DNA of 10,577 nucleotides from Candidatus Bathyarchaeota archaeon. Its GTDB lineage: Archaea > Thermoproteota > Bathyarchaeia > Bathyarchaeales > UBA233. Below, piece after piece: positions 6,385 through 10,577 of this stretch. A program made the translations under genes and the position numbers. Location: the NCBI GenBank assembly GCA_029907045.1, contig JARYMR010000047.1:1-10577 (forward strand), in the 5' to 3' direction. Numbering within the stretch: position 1 is the stretch's first letter; each line of letters begins with the position of its first letter. The notes beneath the pieces are model-generated. The model saw only the letters and a list, made by a program, of their open reading frames with translations, was not told where the DNA came from and did no database searches.

Positions 6385-6458
6385 TTTCCTTCTGAACAGA
6401 TTGCGAAAGCAGAAAGTTATTAGCCTCGTTTTCAGACGCTCCTAAACCATTTTTGATA

Positions 6459-6480
6459 ATTTTATAAAATTATATATAAA
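6459..6480. promoter_or_regulatory. Two adjacent palindromic TATA-like boxes in the divergent promoter
   Basis: ATTTTATAAAAT (6459-6470) and TTATATATAA (6470-6479) are each perfect palindromes and abut. Archaeal transcription starts usually lie about 25 bases from the box centre. The right-hand box read rightward then gives a start near 6500 and a ~29-base leader for the surface protein, with GGGTGA at 6517-6522. Read leftward, the boxes give starts near 6449 or 6439 for the ABC operon, which means an almost leaderless message. Positions are estimates. Confidence 0.6.
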
Positions 6481-6528
6481 ACGTTCACAATTAAGCAATG
6501 GAATGGTTTGTGTAAAGGGTGAAAGTGA

Positions 6529-6624
6529 ATGAGAATGAAAAAGAAGTTTTTAGCATCGTCGACAATAGTGTTGATTCTTGCTGCAACCTTCGCCTCAATA
6601 CTAATTAGCCCACCAGTAATGGCA
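6529..6624 (+). other. Signal peptide of the surface protein
   Basis: Residues 1-32 have a basic n-region (RMKKK), a hydrophobic core (FLASSTIVLILAATFASILI) and a small-residue cleavage site (PPVMA before QYA). This directs Sec export. The cleavage position is an estimate. Confidence 0.8.
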
Positions 6625-9600
6625 CAATACGCTTCCTTAACTGGAAATGTCTTTGACCATGGAGAAGACACTGATGGGGACTCGCTTTACAATTTTTTGG
6701 TTGTTGACGTAGAGGTTCAAGTGAACACTGCTGGGACATATAAAGTAAGCATAACTTCACTAAAAGACCAATACTACAATTCGTTGTATTATCAAGTAGA
6801 AAACGAAACATTTCTGGGCGTGGGGACGCATAATGTGAGTTTATCATTTAATGGCATAGCAATTTATGGAAGCAAAATTAACGTGACCATGGTTGCGGGC
6901 ATATCTCTTGTTTATCATGTTGGCACTTACTACTATTCCGAGCTTATTTCTTATGCAGCTCTATCCCAAACGTACAATTACACGTTATTTGATACTGGAG
7001 CAGTTTTGACTGGAACATTTTACGATGAAGGCATAGACACGGATGATGATGGCTTATTTAATTATCTCCAGATTAATGCTGAAGTGGAGGTTGCCGACGA
7101 AGCCTCATATCAACTTGCTGTTTGGGGACTACAAAACGTATCCGACTCTCAATACGAAACTATATACATCTCAAATCACACGCAAAACTATCTACCTACA
7201 GGCGTGCATAATTTGACGGTTTGGCTTTATGGACCAACAATCTATGCTTCGCACGCTATTAACATATCCAGTATACACTGGATAGCGCTATACTTTGTTG
7301 AAGACGACAACCAATTCGAACTTAACCATTCTCTCTCTCAGCCGTTAAGCAGACCTTACCGTTTTGACGAGTTTGAAACCCCAGCCTACTTTACTAGAAC
7401 AATACTCGATGAAGGCGTTGACGAGGAGCCAAATGGAAAATTGGACTATTTGAAAATAAGCGCGCAAGTCAATTTCACAGAGGCAAACTATTATCATTTG
7501 CAATTGTCTGGTCTTCTAGACAGTGCCTTTCAGAAAATCTATGTGTCTGCTGACGTGTACGGGTATTTTGATGTTGGCGTACAACTTGTAAACTTAACCC
7601 TTTACGGACCTCAAATCTACGTGTCAAAACTTAACCCAAGATACATTGACGCACTAATCATAAGCACTTATGTTGAGGGTTGGGGAGAATTGCCCACCGA
7701 CCGCCTCTACAATATTCCCTTGTCTAAAGAGTATAATTACACAGATTTTGAATCACACGCCTTTTTGACAGGCGACATTTCTGATATGGGCGTCGATGCT
7801 GACGGTGATGGGTTGTTTGATTATTTGGCTGTTGGCGTTGAAATTAATGTTACAGAAGCTGGAATTTACGAAGTTTGCATAGAAAGTTTAATGGAAAAGA
7901 CCGATGGTTCCTATAACTATCTATATATTCCTCAATGGGTGATAGGCTATTTTGACGTAGGAGTCCAAACAGTCTATTTGAATTATTCTGGGCCAAGGCT
8001 TGCCTACGAACATTTTAGCCCAACAAACGTTAGTTCTGTTAAATTAAACGAACCAGTGTACCCATACACGAAATTGGGCTATATATCATCTGCTCAGCTT
8101 TCACAAAAATACCATTATACGCTTTTCAATGCTCCCTTGAATGATATACAATTAAACTTTGTTGTCTATCCAAATGGCACACTAGGCGTGGATGGAACAG
8201 TAAACTTTACGCATATGTATCCAGAAAACACGGGACCCCAAATAAACGCTTCAATAGACATATCAACAGTGGACGATGTAACAGCAGGTTCAGCTAACGG
8301 CAAAGTACTCTTACCAACAAACGGCATGTTCGGTTGGCCCTTTAACTCTCTTATAGCGAATTTCTCCTCAAAATATGATGGAGGCTTGGTAAATTCAACT
8401 CTTAACGGCGTTTTGTTTATTCCGCCAGAAGCAAGAAACGATTATCCAGCAAACGCCACAGACTTCAATCTTGTCAGCTTATACAAGAATGGAATGTTTA
8501 ATGTGGAATTATGGGGAGAAACCAAAATACCCTCCTATGAATCTATGTTTCCATTTAACGCTACAGACTTAATAATACTTGCAGACTACTTGAATGGTGA
8601 ACTTTCTGGAAACATAACCTTCCACTTGATAGCTGGAATGCCTGAGCTTGATGTGGTAGTTCATTTCAGAGGCAACAAAACAGACCTATACTTAACAGAC
8701 CATGTCAACGTGACATATGGAAACTATTTTGGAATGGAAATAAACGCTACAACCCTTGAACAGAAGCTTGCCGAATGGAACAACACGATTCCAGGACCAA
8801 CAGGCCTAGTGTCTAACATGACTTGGGGCTTGCTTGAATGCACCGAGCTAAACACAACAAAAACTGAATGGCCAAATGAAAAAGGCGCAGATGTTCAATT
8901 TAATGCCACAATTCACGGGAATTTCACGCTCTTCTTCGCAAGACTCTTAACTCTGACATTTTTCGGAGGACCGCACGAAGCACAACAAGCCATTTACGCC
9001 GCTTTAGAATCAGTGTTTTCCTCAGTTGAGAATGCCTCTTTGACGCTTTACTACTATAAAGATTCTGGGCTTGCAGCAATTGACAAACTAAAGCTTACTT
9101 GCGACGTTAAGAAATTATGGAATAAAGCATTAGAACTTGTTCCACCAACCCTTCCGCCAGATTATGGTGCACAAGTTGAAGCGATGCTTAAAGTAGCAGA
9201 TACCACAACATACGCTATTCAAGACGCAAGTTTTAACGCAACATACTCAAGCACAGAGAAAAAGCTGTACTTTGACGCTTATCTCTTGTCAAATGCAACC
9301 CAACTGGACGAAGAATTAAAACTAATATTGCCAGAAACAGTTCCTCTAGAACTACGCCCCATCTTCGAATCCTATTACAGCGTCACTTACTGCAATTTAA
9401 CTTATTCCGAAACAACAGTTAGATATGTGAACGGAACAGCCGACTTCCAAATCAACTGGACCACGGAAGGCGACTTCAAAGCCCAACTAAACCATGTGAA
9501 ACACTTCTACATAGACTATTACAATGCAACAGCTCCTTGGATGATAGGCTGGCAGCTTCGCATGCTCAACATGACAGAAATAGACATCAACAACTTTAAC

Positions 9601-10401
9601 GCAGAATTCAGAATGGGCAGAGACCAAATTTACCTAACCTTTAGTGGAGTTTTTGTGAAACCGCCAATAGATGAGATAGACTTCATAAGATTCAAACTTT
9701 ACACGTGGTTAAACATGACAGATGCCCCAGACGCACCACCCAGCGAATTTGAAAAGCTAAAAATCACATTTAGCGGCGGCTTCAATGGCACCTACACAAT
9801 TCTGCTGTATGCTCCAGGCACCGTGCCTGCCTCTGACATAATGTCATTAGATTATAAGATTATGACTTGGCAAAATGTCTCCCTAAACAGTTTGAAAGAC
9901 CTACAATTCCACATAGCCTATCAAGGAGTTATAAACTATCTCGCCAAAACCTATTACGTTCCAATATTCACAAACTCAACGGTAAACAACTTCGCCTTTG
10001 ACCCAAACGCCAAGAGCATAAGTTTCAACGTAACTGGAACAACTGGCACTGGGTTCTGTAACATAACGATTCCAAAGGCGCTTCTAAATGCTGCCTTAAA
10101 TAATTGGACTGTAAAAATTGATGGAGCAACTTTGTCCTCAGAAAGCTTTACAGTAGCCGAAAACTCCGAGTACACCTTCATATACTTGAATTATACGCAT
10201 TCTGAACATTTGATAGAAATAGTTGGCACATGGGTTGTCGCAGAATTCCCGCCGAACACGCTTCTAATAATATTGATGACGATAAGTCTAATAATAGCAA
10301 TAATCGCAGTGAAACAAAGAAAGAAAATTAGCGCATTAAAAACAAAATATCAAAGCACAATCACTGCATTAACAAATACGCTTCACAAATTAAAAACTTA
10401 A
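6529..10401 (+). CDS. Giant sequon-rich surface protein with four DxDxDG repeats and C-terminal membrane anchor
   Basis: This is a predicted secreted, cell-anchored protein of 1290 residues; I do not recognise a named family for the whole chain. A basic start (MRMKKK) and hydrophobic stretch form a signal peptide, with likely cleavage after VMA (residue 32). Residues 37-533 hold four repeats of about 120 residues. Residues about 535-1150 are beta-rich, asparagine- and aromatic-rich sequence with no family I can name. A C-terminal module (1151-1235) precedes 'AEFPPN', a membrane helix (1243-1261) and a 29-residue basic, heptad-like cytoplasmic tail. I count by eye about 47 N-x-S/T sequons, so heavy N-glycosylation is likely. 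The start ATG has GGGTGA six bases upstream. The product could be a structural envelope protein, an adhesin or a receptor; there is no visible enzyme motif. It is divergent from the MacB-type operon. Confidence 0.88.
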   Translation: MRMKKKFLASSTIVLILAATFASILISPPVMAQYASLTGNVFDHGEDTDGDSLYNFLVVDVEVQVNTAGTYKVSITSLKDQYYNSLYYQVENETFLGVGTHNVSLSFNGIAIYGSKINVTMVAGISLVYHVGTYYYSELISYAALSQTYNYTLFDTGAVLTGTFYDEGIDTDDDGLFNYLQINAEVEVADEASYQLAVWGLQNVSDSQYETIYISNHTQNYLPTGVHNLTVWLYGPTIYASHAINISSIHWIALYFVEDDNQFELNHSLSQPLSRPYRFDEFETPAYFTRTILDEGVDEEPNGKLDYLKISAQVNFTEANYYHLQLSGLLDSAFQKIYVSADVYGYFDVGVQLVNLTLYGPQIYVSKLNPRYIDALIISTYVEGWGELPTDRLYNIPLSKEYNYTDFESHAFLTGDISDMGVDADGDGLFDYLAVGVEINVTEAGIYEVCIESLMEKTDGSYNYLYIPQWVIGYFDVGVQTVYLNYSGPRLAYEHFSPTNVSSVKLNEPVYPYTKLGYISSAQLSQKYHYTLFNAPLNDIQLNFVVYPNGTLGVDGTVNFTHMYPENTGPQINASIDISTVDDVTAGSANGKVLLPTNGMFGWPFNSLIANFSSKYDGGLVNSTLNGVLFIPPEARNDYPANATDFNLVSLYKNGMFNVELWGETKIPSYESMFPFNATDLIILADYLNGELSGNITFHLIAGMPELDVVVHFRGNKTDLYLTDHVNVTYGNYFGMEINATTLEQKLAEWNNTIPGPTGLVSNMTWGLLECTELNTTKTEWPNEKGADVQFNATIHGNFTLFFARLLTLTFFGGPHEAQQAIYAALESVFSSVENASLTLYYYKDSGLAAIDKLKLTCDVKKLWNKALELVPPTLPPDYGAQVEAMLKVADTTTYAIQDASFNATYSSTEKKLYFDAYLLSNATQLDEELKLILPETVPLELRPIFESYYSVTYCNLTYSETTVRYVNGTADFQINWTTEGDFKAQLNHVKHFYIDYYNATAPWMIGWQLRMLNMTEIDINNFNAEFRMGRDQIYLTFSGVFVKPPIDEIDFIRFKLYTWLNMTDAPDAPPSEFEKLKITFSGGFNGTYTILLYAPGTVPASDIMSLDYKIMTWQNVSLNSLKDLQFHIAYQGVINYLAKTYYVPIFTNSTVNNFAFDPNAKSISFNVTGTTGTGFCNITIPKALLNAALNNWTVKIDGATLSSESFTVAENSEYTFIYLNYTHSEHLIEIVGTWVVAEFPPNTLLIILMTISLIIAIIAVKQRKKISALKTKYQSTITALTNTLHKLKT
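6637..8127 (+). repeat. Four tandem ~120-residue protein repeats with acidic DxDxDG loops
   Basis: The units span about 6637-6990, 7006-7374, 7390-7749 and 7765-8127. Each begins LTG or FTR, then D.G.D followed by an acidic loop, then 'L..YL.V..EV.V..A..Y......L'. A middle part contains 'G...V.L...GP.IY.S', and the unit ends with LS..Y.YT.F or similar. The loops are DTDGDS (47-52), DTDDDG (170-175), DEEPNG (298-303) and DADGDG (423-428). All but the third fit calcium loops of the EF-hand/thrombospondin-3 style (inference). The repeats have diverged strongly at DNA level, so the duplication is old. Confidence 0.85.
9979..10233 (+). other. C-terminal beta module preceding the membrane anchor
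   Basis: Residues 1151-1235 contain 'FDPNAKSISFNVTGTTGTGF', then 'CNITIPKALL', 'WTVKIDGA' and a final 'YTFIYLNYTHSEHLIEIVGTW'. From memory, very similar segments sit just before the anchors of other archaeal surface proteins. It looks like a reusable membrane-proximal beta-sandwich. Its role is unknown to me. Confidence 0.6.
10255..10311 (+). other. C-terminal transmembrane anchor of the surface protein
   Basis: Residues 1243-1261 (NTLLIILMTISLIIAIIAV) form one hydrophobic helix. It is preceded by AEFPP and followed by KQRKK, which by the positive-inside rule places the short tail in the cytoplasm. No archaeosortase-type PGF motif is visible. Confidence 0.85.
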
Positions 10402-10415
10402 ATTCCCATTTTCTT

Positions 10416-10432
10416 CAAAAGTTATATCTTTA
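10416..10432 (+). promoter_or_regulatory. Candidate TATA box for the universal stress protein gene
   Basis: CAAAAGTTATATCTTTA lies 65 bases downstream of the surface-protein stop region's beginning and about 40 bases before the TTG start at 10467. The core TTATATCTT (10422-10430) would place a transcription start near 10450, just before GAGG at 10452-10455. This suggests the stress gene has its own promoter. Confidence 0.45.
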
Positions 10433-10466
10433 ATCTGCCAATAAAATATTAGAGGATGTTAAAGCC

Positions 10467-10577
10467 TTGTTCAATAAAATTCTTGTTCCGTTGGATGGTT
10501 CTGAGCATTCCCTAAAAGCCTTAGAAGTCGCCATACAAATTGCAAAAAAATTTGGTGGAAAAATAACTTTAATTCAC
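10467..10577 (+). CDS. Universal stress protein (UspA family), 5' part only
   Basis: The first 37 codons are present and the gene runs off the window. The sequence FNKILVPLDGSEHSLKALE followed by 'AIQIAKKFGGKITLIH' is the standard UspA N-terminus: first strand, the VPLDGSE nucleotide-side loop with its conserved Asp, helix, then second strand. Many members bind ATP, but the G-x2-G-x9-G(S/T) motif that would show this lies beyond the window. The start is TTG at 10467 with GAGG at 10452-10455, somewhat far upstream. An ATG at 10456 is in a different frame and can be ruled out. Confidence 0.9.
   Translation, partial: MFNKILVPLDGSEHSLKALEVAIQIAKKFGGKITLIH

Noticed and set aside
6442..6444. TAG read as pyrrolysine in the permease
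   Set aside because: TAG is the ordinary stop for at least four genes in the window, and nothing else points to a pyl system. It is kept only as a minor option within the finding.
6529..10401. Main S-layer lattice protein
   Set aside because: Sequons and anchor would fit, but no S-layer domain is recognised and the membrane anchor with its cytoplasmic tail equally fits an adhesin or receptor.
10402..10466. Structured RNA or riboswitch between the surface protein and the stress gene
   Set aside because: The 65 bases are AT-rich with a TATA-like box and ribosome binding site; I saw no convincing stem.

Overview
The window is about 10.6 kb of chromosome from an archaeon. The evidence is a class I (archaeal-type) CCA-adding enzyme C-terminus, TATA-like boxes with GGTGA/GAGG-type ribosome binding sites, a Dpo4/DinB-type polymerase, and a very large sequon-rich surface protein with a single C-terminal membrane anchor. 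Base composition is moderately AT-rich. The style of the small genes (TIGR04076, DUF5615-like and DUF6125-like proteins, a PepSY-like mini-protein) and of the surface protein resembles Bathyarchaeia/Thermoproteota metagenome genomes. That lineage is an inference, not something the sequence proves.

Layout. Positions 1-702 (+) are the 3' part of cca, whose end overlaps the convergent uppP (668-1471, -) by 35 bases. A divergent spacer leads to a cysteine-cluster protein of the DUF6125 type (1554-2096, +), which overlaps the end of a HIT-like protein (2093-2476, -) by 4 bases. After another divergent promoter region comes a two-gene unit: a DUF5615/PIN-like protein (2554-2835, +) and a TIGR04076-family protein (2850-3110, +). 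This unit converges with dinB (3117-4190, -) across 6 bases. A small PepSY-like protein (+, probably starting at 4353) converges within 8 bases with a MacB/LolD-type ABC transporter operon: ATPase 4589-5257 (-) and FtsX-like permease 5257-6384 (-). A compact AT-rich region with two back-to-back palindromic TATA-like boxes separates that operon from a divergent 1290-residue surface protein (6529-10401, +). The window closes with the first 37 codons of a universal stress protein (10467-10577, +).

How the parts may work together. cca, dinB and the stress protein are ordinary housekeeping genes. UppP (polyprenyl-diphosphate phosphatase) recycles the lipid carrier used for glycan assembly, and the surface protein carries about 47 N-glycosylation sequons, so the two fit a heavily glycosylated envelope. 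The ABC operon and the surface protein share one divergent promoter region, which suggests but does not prove a joint envelope role.

The most unusual points are: (1) an in-frame TAG two codons after an ATG, at the 5' end of the FtsX permease, with MacB-like coding sequence continuing past it; (2) four ~120-residue repeats with DxDxDG loops in the surface protein, one of them degenerate; (3) a DinB whose C-terminal PCNA-binding motif stops before its aromatic residues; and (4) four convergent gene pairs that all overlap or almost touch. I found no mobile element, CRISPR array, tRNA or rRNA.
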